This document shows positions 8,467 to 15,678 of a stretch of 40,177 nt of DNA, one piece after another. The position numbers and the translations under genes are program-made. This DNA is from Thermodesulfobacteriota bacterium (GTDB lineage: Bacteria > Desulfobacterota > Desulfomonilia > UBA1062). Under the pieces are notes generated by a model. It made no database searches. It was not told where the DNA came from and saw only the letters and a program-made list of their open reading frames with translations. The stretch spans positions 1 through 40,177 of the forward strand of contig JALOOZ010000008.1 in the NCBI GenBank assembly GCA_025454155.1, given 5' to 3'. Each line of letters opens with the position of its first letter. Position 1 is the stretch's first letter.

Positions 8467-8775
8467 ATGAAAAAAGCCTTCGGCATTCTTATTGGCCTCC
8501 TGGTGATCACCAGTCTCATTGTCCTTGTCTCGGCCCCCTGTTCTTCTGCCGGGTCCGAGCAGAAAGATCCCGCTGACATCGTCATGAAGGCTTGCTCGGC
8601 CTGCCATGACACGGGAAAGGTCTGCAAATACCTGGGCAAGAAAGACAAAGAGGCCTGGCTCAAGGTCGTGAACGGCATGGTCAGGAAGGGCGCGGCTGTG
8701 GACCAGGCCGACATCCCCCTTGTCGCCGATTACCTTGCAGGTCTGGAGCCCGGGTCAAAGCCTGTCTGCAAATAG
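8467..8775 (+). CDS. Small secreted monohaem cytochrome c
   Basis: 102 residues from the ATG at 8467, preceded by GCGAGG. The ORF-track start at 8419 adds 16 residues in front of a complete signal peptide and is unlikely. KKAFGILIGLLVITSLIVLV is the signal core, with probable cleavage near SSAG. One haem-binding CSACH follows at about residue 45, and a methionine in VNGMVRKG is a candidate sixth ligand. It ends with DIPLVADYLAGL, the usual C-terminal helix of small class I cytochromes. It should be a periplasmic electron carrier. There is no partner oxidoreductase nearby, so its redox chain is unknown. A lysine-rich surface (KYLGKKDKEAWLK) could dock on an acidic partner. Confidence 0.85.
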   Translation: MKKAFGILIGLLVITSLIVLVSAPCSSAGSEQKDPADIVMKACSACHDTGKVCKYLGKKDKEAWLKVVNGMVRKGAAVDQADIPLVADYLAGLEPGSKPVCK

Positions 8776-8797
8776 AGTGCACGGTACCCTCTGGATT

Positions 8798-8828
8798 CTG
8801 GCGGCCGAGCAGAGACTCGGGCCGCCAG
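8798..8828 (+). terminator. Strong hairpin after the cytochrome gene
   Basis: CTGGCGGCC pairs perfectly with GGCCGCCAG, and GAG/CTC inside extends the stem with one bulged base. It starts 22 bases after the cytochrome stop. The expected T-run is absent directly after the stem (TCTGAGTCCC), so rho-independent termination is likely but not certain. Confidence 0.5.
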
Positions 8829-8976
8829 TCTGAGTCCCGTGTATTTCTTTCCCTGCTTCCCGCAGGATTGACAAGGCTCCTCCATATACGGTAGGTGAGC
8901 CCCTGCCAGGGTCCTCGGACCTGCCATGCAGGAACCCGGGCCTTGTAAATCCTTTGATTTGAGGGAGGATCTCCAT

Positions 8977-10986
8977 ATGACGGCCACCAGCAAGAGATCA
9001 GAGAGGGACCGGTGGGGACGGTTCTTCAGACAGTGGCAGAGGGATTTCAAGCTCTGGCTCTTCTGCATGACCTTCTTCCTGGCCTTCAGGATCGTCTTCA
9101 TCCTCATCTTCAGGGATCAGATAAGCGAGGGAACCACCCCTGCTTCCGTCGCTTCAGCGATCCTGAACGGCATGCGCTTTGACAGTGTCATTTCCACCTT
9201 CTTTGTCTTGATCCCCTTCCTGTTCAGCGCAGCCAGCTACTTCAAGGATTTCGAACAGATGGCCCAAAAGGTCAGAATCGTGACCGGGAGCGTCTTTCTG
9301 GTCCTGTCATCCTTCCTGTGCATCGTCACTCTTGAATATTTCAAGGAATTCGGCGACCAGTTCAACCACTTCCTCTTCGGTCTCATCTATGATGATCTCC
9401 GGGCAACAATGCTGACCATCATCAAGTCATACCATGTCCTGAAAAACGCCCTTGTCTTTTTCCTTGTCCTGGTGATGGGATCTTTCCTGATTCGGAGGCT
9501 TCTCAGAAATCCTGTGCTCTCCCGGGAGACGACCGCCCGCTTCTCTTCCTCAGGCTCTACCCGGATAGCCGTCACCCTTGTGATCATAACCCTGACCGTC
9601 TTCGGCGCGAGAGGGTCCATCGGGGCAATGCCGGTAAGGGAACGTCATGCAGGCATCACTGTCGATGAATTCCTGAACAAGACCGTTCTCAACCCGTATA
9701 CTTCTCTGCGGTACGCAATTGCCCAGCAGATCAAGCTCTCAAAAACGGAAGGCATCAGGACATACATCCCGGACCAGGATTTGATCAGTGCCTCTCAGGA
9801 CGTCTTTGCCGTTGAAGATCGGTACACCGACCTCGACAGGTATCTGCTCCGACATGCCCGGGGGCCCAAAGGGATTCCGCCCCGCCACATCTTCTACATC
9901 GTGGCAGAGAGTTACAGTGCCTGGCCCATGTGGGACAGGTATGCACCCCTTCACATCGCTGACGGCCTGAAGGGACTTGCCCGGGACGGGATATCCATCA
10001 CGCCCTTCATCGCTGCATCCCAGGGAACCATGGCAAGCCTGAACACCATCGTGACAGGGCTGCCCGATGCGGATATCCAGACCAATTACCGCCCGAGCTC
10101 CAGGAATCCCTACCCCACTACCATCTCCCGTATTTTCAGGGAGCTGGGTTATCGCACCAGACTCTTCTACGGCGGTTACCCGAGCTGGCAGAGGGTCGGT
10201 GACTTCTGCAGGGATCAGGGATTCGAAGAGATCTACGGGGGGGGGCACATGGGAAAATGGGCCTCCTCAAATGAATGGGGCGTGGATGACGAGCACATCT
10301 TTTCCTTTGTCACCAAGACGGCCTCGGATGATCGCCCGAGCTTCAATCTCATCCTCACCACGAGCTTTCACCCGCCCTATACCGTGGATATCCTGTCCAA
10401 GGGGTTCCCTGAAAGCGAGATCCCTGCATCCATACTGGGTACCCGCATCGAGAAGGACGACCTCACCTTCCTGGGCCATTTCTGGTATGCCGACAGATGC
10501 ATAGAGCGGTTCGCACGCGGGATAACGAAGGGGCTGCCACAGAGCCTCGTGGTCGTGACCGCCGATCACCCGGGCCGGAGGTGGATATCGAACAATCCTG
10601 ACCCCCTGGAAAAGTATCTCGTGCCGTGCGTCCTTTACGGGCCGGAGGTGCTCACGGGCATACACCCGCCACGCTCCATGGCTGGAAGCCATCTTGATAT
10701 CAATCCCACCCTTGTGGAACTCGCTGCCCCAAAGGGCTTCCCTTATCATGCGATGGGCAAAGACCTCCTGGCTCCAGGGGCCAGGCCCATCGCTGTGGGA
10801 AAGAATCTGGTTCTGGCCCCGCTTTTCCTCATGGATTTCCACAAGGCCCCCCGGATCGCTGTTTTACCCGGGGCCAGTCCGTCCCTATCAGGCCAGACCA
10901 TCAAGGACTTGAAACGACTCCATGATGCCATGCACGGCATTGCCTGGTGGCGCATCATGAAAGGCCCTTCTTTCAGCCATCAGTGA
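8977..10986 (+). CDS. LTA-synthase-like membrane sulfatase / phosphoglycerol transferase
   Basis: 669 residues from ATG 8977, which has GAGGGAGG 8 bases upstream; the track start at 8926 lies before this site. Five hydrophobic spans occupy the first 220 residues or so. A sulfatase-fold ectodomain follows (HIFYIVAESYSAWP onward). ASQGTMASLNTIVTGLP contains the likely nucleophile Thr (about T351), and LFYGGYPSWQRVG and VVTADHPGR are LtaS/OpgB-type metal-site blocks. The family moves phosphoglycerol or phosphoethanolamine from phospholipids onto cell-surface polymers. A Gram-negative host suggests periplasmic glucan, lipid A or O-antigen decoration rather than lipoteichoic acid. Acceptor and donor are unknown. 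A PilZ gene lies downstream, but a promoter-like site between them argues for separate control. Confidence 0.85.
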   Translation: MTATSKRSERDRWGRFFRQWQRDFKLWLFCMTFFLAFRIVFILIFRDQISEGTTPASVASAILNGMRFDSVISTFFVLIPFLFSAASYFKDFEQMAQKVRIVTGSVFLVLSSFLCIVTLEYFKEFGDQFNHFLFGLIYDDLRATMLTIIKSYHVLKNALVFFLVLVMGSFLIRRLLRNPVLSRETTARFSSSGSTRIAVTLVIITLTVFGARGSIGAMPVRERHAGITVDEFLNKTVLNPYTSLRYAIAQQIKLSKTEGIRTYIPDQDLISASQDVFAVEDRYTDLDRYLLRHARGPKGIPPRHIFYIVAESYSAWPMWDRYAPLHIADGLKGLARDGISITPFIAASQGTMASLNTIVTGLPDADIQTNYRPSSRNPYPTTISRIFRELGYRTRLFYGGYPSWQRVGDFCRDQGFEEIYGGGHMGKWASSNEWGVDDEHIFSFVTKTASDDRPSFNLILTTSFHPPYTVDILSKGFPESEIPASILGTRIEKDDLTFLGHFWYADRCIERFARGITKGLPQSLVVVTADHPGRRWISNNPDPLEKYLVPCVLYGPEVLTGIHPPRSMAGSHLDINPTLVELAAPKGFPYHAMGKDLLAPGARPIAVGKNLVLAPLFLMDFHKAPRIAVLPGASPSLSGQTIKDLKRLHDAMHGIAWWRIMKGPSFSHQ

Positions 10987-11030
10987 GCCGGGGCTCTTCC
11001 TTCCGCCCGTGTCCCCGGGGTAAAATCTCA

Positions 11031-11058
11031 TTGACAAACGCGAGGAGAAGCCTATCAT
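11031..11058 (+). promoter_or_regulatory. Promoter-like site upstream of pilZ
   Basis: TTGACA (11031-11036), a 16-base spacer and TATCAT (11053-11058). The boxes are 6/6 and 5/6 matches to sigma70. The -10 box overlaps the ATG at 11057 of a short frame, so a transcript from here would start near 11065 and lack that start codon. It would still carry the GTG at 11098 and the pilZ ATG at 11202. Confidence 0.4.
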
Positions 11059-11205
11059 GGACGACAGCGAATTCTCAGCTTTCTCTCCGTTGGAATAGTG
11101 CTCATTTTCGTCACCGTTGTCATGCACTCCATTTCATCCATGGAGGGAAAGGTTTTTACCCATGGCTATGTCTCAGCACCACTCGAGCAGGAGGACAGGC
11201 TATGA
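11057..11205 (+). pseudogene. Frame-disrupted small membrane protein upstream of pilZ
   Basis: An ATG at 11057 has a strong GAGGAGA 8 bases upstream but stops after 13 codons (MDDSEFSAFSPLE, TAG at 11096-11098). The frame one base back is open from 11035 to a TGA at 11203-11205. It encodes a clear membrane helix and tail: VGIVLIFVTVVMHSISS, then EGKVFTHGYVSAPLEQEDRL. That TGA overlaps the pilZ ATG as ATGA, the arrangement used throughout this genome. Three explanations fit: a one-gene indel or sequencing error, reinitiation at GTG 11098 (which overlaps the TAG), or a -1 frameshift. Joined, it would be a membrane-anchored peptide of about 49 residues. I do not recognise a family. Confidence 0.4.
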
Positions 11206-11510
11206 AAAACCGCAGGAGAGGGAGGAGGGTTCATCTCCCGGCCAGGATGGACGCCACCATCACCTACAGCGATGCCCTCAGAACCGTCCCGGGCGGCCTC
11301 ATAGGAGACATAAGCACAAACGGCATGTTCATGCTCACCGAGTCAGTGCTCGACACGAATGCCTACGTGACCCTGCGGCTCAATGCGGAGCATTACATCG
11401 GCAAGCCAGTATATATCCAGGGGCTGGTGGTGCGAAGCGACGACCGCGGCATGGCGATTCAGTTCACCTATGCCAACAATGAGGACATCTCCTCGCTCCT
11501 GAGCTTCTGA
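11202..11510 (+). CDS. PilZ domain protein (probable c-di-GMP receptor)
   Basis: 102 residues from ATG 11202, which has AGGAGG 8 bases upstream; the track frame from 10947 includes 85 codons of non-coding-looking sequence. The two c-di-GMP-binding motifs of PilZ domains are present: an RxxxR-type basic stretch near the start (RRRGRRVHLPARM) and DISTNGMFML fitting D/N-x-S-x-x-G. The rest is the six-stranded barrel ending in GMAIQFTYAN. It should bind c-di-GMP in the cytoplasm and act on an unknown partner. ATGA overlap with the preceding membrane mini-ORF suggests that a membrane peptide and the PilZ domain are made together. No cyclase or phosphodiesterase is in the window. Confidence 0.88.
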   Translation: MKNRRRGRRVHLPARMDATITYSDALRTVPGGLIGDISTNGMFMLTESVLDTNAYVTLRLNAEHYIGKPVYIQGLVVRSDDRGMAIQFTYANNEDISSLLSF

Positions 11511-11516
11511 TCCCTG

Positions 11517-11849
11517 TCAGAGATACCTTTCCGGGGGCCTGCGCTCGGGGATGTAGACAGGGGTGATCTTGCCTTCGTTCCAGTCTCGGGAAACATAGAG
11601 GTTGCAGTAGCAGCTTCCGAATTCCCCCACATCCGGGGCGCGATAGACGCACGGGCATACGATATCCCGGTCTTTTTCCCTGTCCCCCGAAGAAAGCCTG
11701 CACGGGCAGCACATGTAGCCGTACCGTTTCTTGTTCACCAGCAGGGCCTCCAGGAGTTCGAAGACTCGATCCCTGTCCCTGTTGAAGAAATACCCCTTGG
11801 CTTCCTGGACAGGAAGGAGCATCTCGTAGAGCTTCTCCGCTTCGGTCAT
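11517..11849 (-). CDS. Ferredoxin:thioredoxin reductase catalytic-subunit-like protein
   Basis: 110 residues carrying the six-cysteine signature of FTR catalytic chains: YMCCPCR, DIVCPC and SCYCNLYVS. These bind a 4Fe-4S cluster next to a redox-active disulfide. The spacing (CPC-x14-CPC-x12-CYC) differs from the plant and cyanobacterial CPC-x16-CPC-x8-CHC as I remember it and fits the shorter anaerobe and archaeal forms. The enzyme passes electrons from ferredoxin to a thioredoxin or glutaredoxin-like partner in the cytoplasm. The partner is probably the glutaredoxin encoded just upstream, whose TGA overlaps this ATG by 4 bases. There is no variable (alpha) subunit gene, as is usual for non-photosynthetic versions. 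Confidence 0.88.
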   Translation of the reverse strand: MTEAEKLYEMLLPVQEAKGYFFNRDRDRVFELLEALLVNKKRYGYMCCPCRLSSGDREKDRDIVCPCVYRAPDVGEFGSCYCNLYVSRDWNEGKITPVYIPERRPPERYL

Positions 11850-12100
11850 TTGCCCAGGGCCTCCTTGATCTCGCGGTCCTGGAAGCCTATGATGACCTTG
11901 TCTCCGTCGATGATGATGGTGGGAAAGGTCAGCCTGGGGTTGTACCTCTTCACCTCGTCAATGACCATGGCCTTTTCCTCCCCCTCAAGCAGGTCCACCT
12001 CCTTGACGTCAAAGGCGACATCGAGATCGCTGAGAAACTTCTTGGCGGCCTTGCAGTGGCTGCAGGTGCTGAGGGCGAATATCGTAATGGTTTTGTTCAT
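11846..12100 (-). CDS. Glutaredoxin-like thiol-disulfide protein
   Basis: 84 residues with a thioredoxin fold. ITIFALSTCSHCKAAKKFL holds the active site CSHC (Cys13 and Cys16), LTFPTIIIDGDKVIIGF holds the cis-proline strand, and a C-terminal helix (REIKEAL) follows. It is NrdH/glutaredoxin-sized and probably cytoplasmic. The gene is first of a two-gene unit with the FTR catalytic subunit and overlaps it by ATGA, so it is the natural electron acceptor of that enzyme. Its own targets are unknown. Confidence 0.9.
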   Translation of the reverse strand: MNKTITIFALSTCSHCKAAKKFLSDLDVAFDVKEVDLLEGEEKAMVIDEVKRYNPRLTFPTIIIDGDKVIIGFQDREIKEALGK

Positions 12101-12168
12101 GGTGTGCTTTCCTCCCTTTTCCTAAGCATAATGACTTTCGCGAACCATTTCAATCCTATCTGCTCCAG

Positions 12169-12197
12169 TTGACAACATGGAGATTTCAGGACAGAAT
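12169..12197 (+). promoter_or_regulatory. Sigma70-type promoter for the DUF2892 gene
   Basis: A perfect TTGACA (12169-12174), a 17-base spacer and CAGAAT (12192-12197, 4/6). Predicted start of transcription is about 20 bases before the ATG at 12226. The track ORF from 12169 begins with the TTG of this -35 box. Confidence 0.5.
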
Positions 12198-12225
12198 GGG
12201 ATCGAGTTCAACGCGGAGGTCAACC

Positions 12226-12432
12226 ATGGAATCCCTGGAGCAGAATGTCGGCACCATTGATAGGGCCGTACGTGCCATAGTCGCGCTGATCGTGCTCTTT
12301 GTCCTGGTCAAGATGGCCGCCTTGGCCCTTCTTGCGGGAGGCATGCTGCTCTCCAGTGCGACCTCGGGTGTGTGCCCTCTGTACTCGGAACTGGGCATCT
12401 GTACCGTCAAGGAAGAGCAGAAGAAAGCCTAG
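12226..12432 (+). CDS. DUF2892 (YgaP-type) small membrane protein
   Basis: 68 residues from ATG 12226, preceded by GGAGG 7 bases upstream. EQNVGTIDRAVRAIVALIVL is the family-typical start, with the conserved N-x-G-x-x-D-R. Two hydrophobic segments follow, then GVCPLYSELGICT with the conserved cysteine pair. In other bacteria such domains stand alone or follow rhodanese domains at the inner membrane. No rhodanese is present here. The two cysteines could be redox-active. The gene sits between a divergent glutaredoxin/FTR pair and the convergent pgsA. Confidence 0.85.
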   Translation: MESLEQNVGTIDRAVRAIVALIVLFVLVKMAALALLAGGMLLSSATSGVCPLYSELGICTVKEEQKKA

Positions 12433-12470
12433 ACCATCCTGTCGGAACAGGGCCGCCGAATGCTCGAGGC

Positions 12471-13019
12471 TCAGCCGGCAGCCCTTGCATACCGAATGAA
12501 ATAGTCCACCCCTGACCAGAGGGTAAAAAACAGAGCGATCCACAGGAAGAACTCCCCAGCCAGCTGGAACTGCAGGCGGTCCAGAACAGGGAGGGGAATG
12601 GTGTGGTGGACGATCAGGGGGATCAGTGCAACGCACTGGAATGCCGTCTTGTATTTGCCAATCCAGTCTGCCGCAATGATGATGTTCTTCTCTGCGGCAA
12701 TACTCCGCAGACCGGTCACTGCCAATTCCCGGGCCACGATCACGGCGACCATCCAGGCCGGGGCCCTGTCCAGGGGGATGAGCATGATGAGGACTGTGAC
12801 CGTCAGGAACTTGTCCGCCAGTGGATCCAGCAGCTTGCCAAGATCTGATTCGATGTGCAGTTTCCTTGCGAAATAACCATCAAGATAGTCCGTGACCATG
12901 GCGGCCGAGAAGATCACCGCAGCTATGACGGACTGGATCAGATCGTCACGAAAGAGCAGAAGGGCAATGACCGGGACCATGAAGATCCGCGAGACGGTCA
13001 GTGCATTTGAAATGTTCAT
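12471..13019 (-). CDS. pgsA: CDP-diacylglycerol-glycerol-3-phosphate 3-phosphatidyltransferase
   Basis: 182 residues, normal length. It begins NISNALTVSRIFMVPVIA and has the CDP-alcohol phosphotransferase signature D-G-x2-A-R-x8-G-x3-D-x3-D (DGYFARKLHIESDLGKLLDP then LAD). Several membrane helices surround it. It makes phosphatidylglycerol phosphate from CDP-diacylglycerol and glycerol-3-phosphate in the inner membrane, the committed step to phosphatidylglycerol and cardiolipin. The start overlaps the stop of the lytic transglycosylase gene by ATGA. It is the last gene of the long minus-strand run. Confidence 0.93.
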   Translation of the reverse strand: MNISNALTVSRIFMVPVIALLLFRDDLIQSVIAAVIFSAAMVTDYLDGYFARKLHIESDLGKLLDPLADKFLTVTVLIMLIPLDRAPAWMVAVIVARELAVTGLRSIAAEKNIIIAADWIGKYKTAFQCVALIPLIVHHTIPLPVLDRLQFQLAGEFFLWIALFFTLWSGVDYFIRYARAAG

Positions 13020-13618
13020 TCCCCTGCATATCCTCCCCCATAGATTCTCGCAAGGACATTCCTAACATAATTGGCTGTCTCTTGGTAGGGTGGAATTCCG
13101 CCGCAGGTATCAACGGCAGCCGGACCGGCATTGTATGCAGCAAGGGCCAGCGTCAGGTTGCCGTTATATTTTCTGAGCAGCCAGGAGATATATTTCGTGC
13201 CTGCCGTGATATTCTCCATGGGGTCCCAGGGGTCGCTCACACCGAGTTCCTGGGCCGTCTCAGGCATGAGCTGCATGAGGCCCATGGCGCCCTTGGAAGA
13301 CCTGGCATTGGGGTTGTAGCCCGATTCAACCTCGATGATGCCCTTGATGACAGAGGGGTTCATCCCCTGGTTCCGGGCAATGGCATAGATCAGGTTGTCA
13401 TACTGGGTCTTGGAGATCTTTCGTGCCGCATACTGCGGATACTGGGACCGCCTGCTGGTCTCCCTGGCATAGAGCTTCCAATCCGTGCCCATGGGGCAGT
13501 TGCTGAAATGCAGCGTGCCGTCAGACCCACGCCGCACATAGATGTCCGCATATGATGGAGGAGCCCAGGCGAGCGCCAGAACCACCGTACACATGGAGAT
13601 GAGGATAGCCCTGTTCAT
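13016..13618 (-). CDS. Lytic transglycosylase (SLT domain)
   Basis: About 200 residues. A signal peptide (ILISMCTVVLALAWAPPSYA) is followed by a short beta-strand region of DUF4124 appearance (DIYVRRGSDGTLHFSN) and the SLT domain from about residue 75. The catalytic glutamate is in IIEVESGYNPNA, and KGAMGLMQLMPETA and LALAAYNAGPAAV are the other family blocks. It cleaves the MurNAc-GlcNAc bond of peptidoglycan in the periplasm to give 1,6-anhydro ends. I use ATG 13618; the track start at 13624 is a TTG two codons upstream, and neither has a clear ribosome binding site. It is coupled to pgsA by ATGA. An AT-rich promoter-like stretch lies in front. Confidence 0.92.
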   Translation of the reverse strand: MNRAILISMCTVVLALAWAPPSYADIYVRRGSDGTLHFSNCPMGTDWKLYARETSRRSQYPQYAARKISKTQYDNLIYAIARNQGMNPSVIKGIIEVESGYNPNARSSKGAMGLMQLMPETAQELGVSDPWDPMENITAGTKYISWLLRKYNGNLTLALAAYNAGPAAVDTCGGIPPYQETANYVRNVLARIYGGGYAGE

Positions 13619-13651
13619 ATCCAACTATATCGTCAGGTAGAGTAATTTTTT

Positions 13652-13681
13652 TGAATATTTCAATATTGTATTTTCTGTCAA
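13652..13681 (-). promoter_or_regulatory. Promoter-like AT-rich region before slt-pgsA
   Basis: On the minus strand TTGACA (13681-13676) is followed after 18 bases by TATTCA (13657-13652). The stretch is strikingly AT-rich for this genome and holds TTGAA-TAT-TTCAA, a perfect inverted repeat, and CAATATTG, a palindrome. It lies between the kinase stop and the transglycosylase start, so slt-pgsA may have its own start site and an operator. Confidence 0.4.
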
Positions 13682-13691
13682 GCCGGAATCC

Positions 13692-15191
13692 TCAGCACTC
13701 GCTGGATGCAACGGTCTTGAGCCCCCGCTTGCGTGAAAGAAAGACCCTCATCCTCGTACCCTGGTTCACCGAGCTGTTCACGGCGATGAATCCGCCGTGC
13801 TCCTCGATGATCATGTAGACCTTCGAGAGCCCCAGGCCGGCACCTCTCGGCTTGCTGGTATAGAAGGGGTTGAAGATGTCCTTGATCTCCTCATTCGGGA
13901 TCCCCTTGCCCGTATCAATCACGTCAACGATGAGATAATGGGGGTGGAGGCTTACATTCACCGTCAAAGAACCTTTCCCTTCCATGGATTCGCAGGCGTT
14001 CACGAAGAGATGCCAGAAGGCCTCCACGAGAAAATCCTGGTCTGCATAGATCTCTTCCATCCCGGGCGAAACATTGACCTCATAGGCGACCCCTCCGAAT
14101 TTACCGGAGCCGAAGGTCTTGATGAGGGCACGCTCGATGATGTCCTCGATGTGGGCCATGGAGAAGTCGGGTCGATGGATCTTGGTGTAGTTCACATATT
14201 CCTCGATGTCCAGGATCATGGCCTCGAGCCTCTTGACATCCTCGATAATATAATCGACGTAGATCTTCTCTGCAGAATTCTGTCCAACCGATTTGCTCAG
14301 CCGTCGAGAAAAACCACCCAGGGAAGTCAGCGAATTCCTGATCTCATGGGCCACGCCTTCCACCACCTTGCCCAGCGAGGCCAGTTTCTCCGCATTGATG
14401 ACCTGCCTTCGCATCATCTCTATATCCGTGAGGTCGCGGATAACGAGCACCATGCTCCCCGTCAACTTCTCGCTCTTGAGCAGGGACGCGCTCAAGAGCC
14501 CTGAAAATATGCCCCCGTCTGCCTTGCGGAAGGTGTATTCATTCTGGTAATATCCCTCCCCCTCAGCGGATGCAGCCCTGATGTCGGCGAACAGATTCAC
14601 GTTCGGATCCGGGATCAACACGTCGACGGGTTTGTTGCGCATTTCCTCCAGGGCTCCCCACAGCTTCCTCGCCATGTGATTCATGAACTGTATGGTCCCC
14701 CGGGCATCTATGGTGATCACCGCCTCCCCCATGGTCTCGGTGATGGTGACCAGGTTGTCCTTGTAGGCATCTCCCCGGGCCTTCAACCTGATGTTTTCCT
14801 GCTGAAGCTCATGGTCCTTGATGAACTTCTTCGCGGTATGCACCAGGTACTGCATGGAGAAGGGCTTGGTGACGTAATCCTTTGCCCCGGCTTTCATGGC
14901 CTGGACAGCCGTGTCCTCGGAGCCTTCGCCTGTGATGAACACTACCAGGGCATAGGGGTCCACGGTCATGATCTCCTCGAGGACATCCACCCCGTCCATC
15001 TTGGGCATGAGATAATCCAGGAAGATGAGGTCGGGCTTTTCCTTGCAATAGAGATCGAAGGCCTCTTCGCCGTCAAAGGCCTGCAGCACCTCGAAGCCAT
15101 ACTCGATGAGCATCTCCCGAATGGCCTCATTCAGCTCGCGGTTGTCGTCCGCGATCATGATCTTCCATTTCTTAGCTGCAGGCTCTTCCAT
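13692..15191 (-). CDS. REC-PAS sensor histidine kinase
   Basis: 499 residues from ATG 15191, which has GGGTGG upstream; the track start is a GTG three codons earlier. The order is unusual in that the receiver comes first (residues about 8-125, phospho-acceptor D59 in LIFLDYLMPKMDG, K109 in VTKPF). A coiled linker, a PAS domain (about 140-260), HisKA with VVEGVAHEIRNSL (H282), and HATPase_c with DTGKGIPNEEIKDIFNPFY and GAGLGLSKV follow. No membrane segment, so it is a cytoplasmic kinase whose activity is probably set by phosphorylation of its own receiver and a PAS signal. The gene begins one base after folK ends. No response regulator is adjacent, so its target is unknown. Confidence 0.9.
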   Translation of the reverse strand: MEEPAAKKWKIMIADDNRELNEAIREMLIEYGFEVLQAFDGEEAFDLYCKEKPDLIFLDYLMPKMDGVDVLEEIMTVDPYALVVFITGEGSEDTAVQAMKAGAKDYVTKPFSMQYLVHTAKKFIKDHELQQENIRLKARGDAYKDNLVTITETMGEAVITIDARGTIQFMNHMARKLWGALEEMRNKPVDVLIPDPNVNLFADIRAASAEGEGYYQNEYTFRKADGGIFSGLLSASLLKSEKLTGSMVLVIRDLTDIEMMRRQVINAEKLASLGKVVEGVAHEIRNSLTSLGGFSRRLSKSVGQNSAEKIYVDYIIEDVKRLEAMILDIEEYVNYTKIHRPDFSMAHIEDIIERALIKTFGSGKFGGVAYEVNVSPGMEEIYADQDFLVEAFWHLFVNACESMEGKGSLTVNVSLHPHYLIVDVIDTGKGIPNEEIKDIFNPFYTSKPRGAGLGLSKVYMIIEEHGGFIAVNSSVNQGTRMRVFLSRKRGLKTVASSEC

Positions 15192-15192
15192 C

Positions 15193-15678
15193 CTATCCAC
15201 CCGGAATCATTCTTATCTCGTCATTTCTCAAGCTTTTCTTGACTTGGGCCGCCGTTCTCCCACTAGGAAGAATAAGGTCAGGCGCGATTTCTGCAAGTGG
15301 GTACATGACAAATGCCCGCTGCTCCAACCTTGGATGCGGCACTTTCAGCCGTTCATCCATGAACTCTGTCCCCTCGATGAGCAGGATGTCGATATCCATG
15401 GTCCTGGGTGCATGGGGATAGGGCCTGATCCTTCCCAGGGATCGTTCAATCTCCTGACAGCGGTCAAGAAGTTCGAATACCCCCCCTTCAAAGGTGAACT
15501 CCACGACCATGTTGAGGTAGCTGTCCTGCTTTTCATCCACCTCCTCCGGTGCCGATTCATAGAGGTGTGATGCCGTGACGACCGTCAATCCCCCGGAGCT
15601 CATGAGCTTGAGAGCCTCCCCGAGGTGTGCGGCCCGTTCGCCGAGGTTCGAGCCGAGAGCAATAAAACCCCTCATCAT
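15193..15678 (-). CDS. folK: 2-amino-4-hydroxy-6-hydroxymethyldihydropteridine diphosphokinase
   Basis: 161 residues, normal HPPK length. [15 protein letters not shown] opens the protein. [13 protein letters not shown] is the catalytic and metal-binding block with the two aspartates, and [21 protein letters not shown] the C-terminal signature. It transfers pyrophosphate from ATP to hydroxymethyl-dihydropterin in folate synthesis. The start overlaps the FAH-family stop by 4 bases. folP and folB are not in the window, so this is a stray folate gene inside a lysine/arginine operon. Confidence 0.95.
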   Translation of the reverse strand: MMRGFIALGSNLGERAAHLGEALKLMSSGGLTVVTASHLYESAPEEVDEKQDSYLNMVVEFTFEGGVFELLDRCQEIERSLGRIRPYPHAPRTMDIDILLIEGTEFMDERLKVPHPRLEQRAFVMYPLAEIAPDLILPSGRTAAQVKKSLRNDEIRMIPGG

